From the NCBI GenBank assembly GCA_045578665.1, contig JAZNKR010000083.1:1-12671 (forward strand): a stretch of DNA of 12,671 bases, written 5' to 3'. The translations under genes were made by a program, and so were the position numbers. This document shows positions 12,521 through 12,671 of this stretch, one piece after another (positions within the stretch are counted from its first letter, which is position 1; each line of letters starts with the position of its first letter). Under the pieces are notes generated by a model. The model was not told the DNA's origin. It did not search any database and was given only the letters and a program-made list of their open reading frames with translations. This stretch comes from HGM04593 sp045578665. Lineage in GTDB: Bacteria; Bacteroidota; Bacteroidia; Bacteroidales; Bacteroidaceae.

Positions 12521-12671
12521 TTAGGTTAGTGACTTTATCATATCTTCATTGTCTCGCTCCCTGTTATAGCTGTTTTTCCATTTTCGTTCTATTATACCGT
12601 TATTCATGTATGCCACTGCGGGTGTCATGTAATTGAGACTGGCATGCGGTCTGAGATTGTTATATGTATTT
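12521..12671 (-). CDS. IS3-family transposase (OrfB), C-terminal end
   Basis: The last 49 codons are visible on the minus strand (first full codon at 12670, stop at 12521-12523). NTYNNLRPHASLNYMTPAVA is the characteristic end of the rve integrase core in IS3-family OrfB (YN..RPH.SL...TP), lying after the last catalytic Glu. A basic, Asn/Arg/Lys-rich tail ending in SLT follows. OrfB with OrfA (by frameshift) makes the transposase that moves the element. The rest of the gene is beyond the window edge. Confidence 0.85.
   Translation of the reverse strand, partial: NTYNNLRPHASLNYMTPAVAYMNNGIIERKWKNSYNRERDNEDMIKSLT

Larger units (their letters stand above)
12405..12671 (-). mobile_element. IS3-family insertion sequence, 3' end only
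   Basis: The element interrupts hsdS. Its outer end lies near 12405-12412, where hsdS similarity stops and TGAGTGTCGCGTCC begins, a plausible terminal inverted repeat. The transposase is read toward this end on the minus strand. The other end, target duplication and full length lie outside the window, so the boundary is approximate. Confidence 0.75.

Overview
The window looks like a Bacteroidales chromosome. Promoters match the Bacteroidetes form (TTTG, about 19 bases, then TAnnTTTG), most clearly upstream of the tRNA. The tRNA gene does not encode its CCA end. The protein families (AlbA_2 ATP-binding protein, RhuM, AbiJ-type Abi protein, HsdM/HsdS) are common in gut Bacteroidales. I cannot name genus or species.

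Core block (about 1-3322). A REP-like hairpin repeat and a duplicated AT-rich leader precede recR. recR, a small four-helix membrane protein, a family 2 glycosyltransferase and a GNAT acetyltransferase follow on the + strand, the last three joined by stop/start overlaps, so they probably form one operon. A tRNA-Asp(GTC) gene with a near-ideal promoter and its own terminator closes the block.

Accessory block (about 3323-8293). It begins directly at the tRNA. A 21-bp copy of the tRNA 3' end reappears 124 bp downstream, the kind of scar left by tRNA-targeted integration. Next come remains of a type III restriction-modification locus: the frameshifted 3' end of a mod gene, an intact AlbA_2/GHKL-like ATP-binding protein with two winged helices joined by a GLSN tetrapeptide repeat, and the first ~59 codons of a res gene. 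The res fragment is fused out of frame to a second copy of the mod tail. That second tail supplies the ribosome binding site and TAATG start for an intact AbiJ-like abortive-infection protein, which overlaps a RhuM pseudogene carrying three in-frame stops.

Right block (about 8294-12671). A small Sel1-repeat lipoprotein converges on a minus-strand ECF-like sigma factor. The sigma gene is divergent from a type I restriction-modification locus: intact hsdM, a C-terminal remnant of another AlbA_2-type protein (again with a 12-bp tandem repeat before its winged helix), and hsdS. hsdS is cut in its second target-recognition half by an IS3-family element read from the minus strand, of which only the 3' end is in the window. 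No hsdR is visible.

Overall this is a layered defence island downstream of tRNA-Asp: decayed type III locus, Abi gene, RhuM relic and an IS-interrupted type I locus. Its most unusual structures are the duplicated mod tail bracketing a guest gene, and two independent 12-bp, frame-preserving tandem repeats that encode linkers in front of winged helices in proteins embedded in restriction-modification loci.
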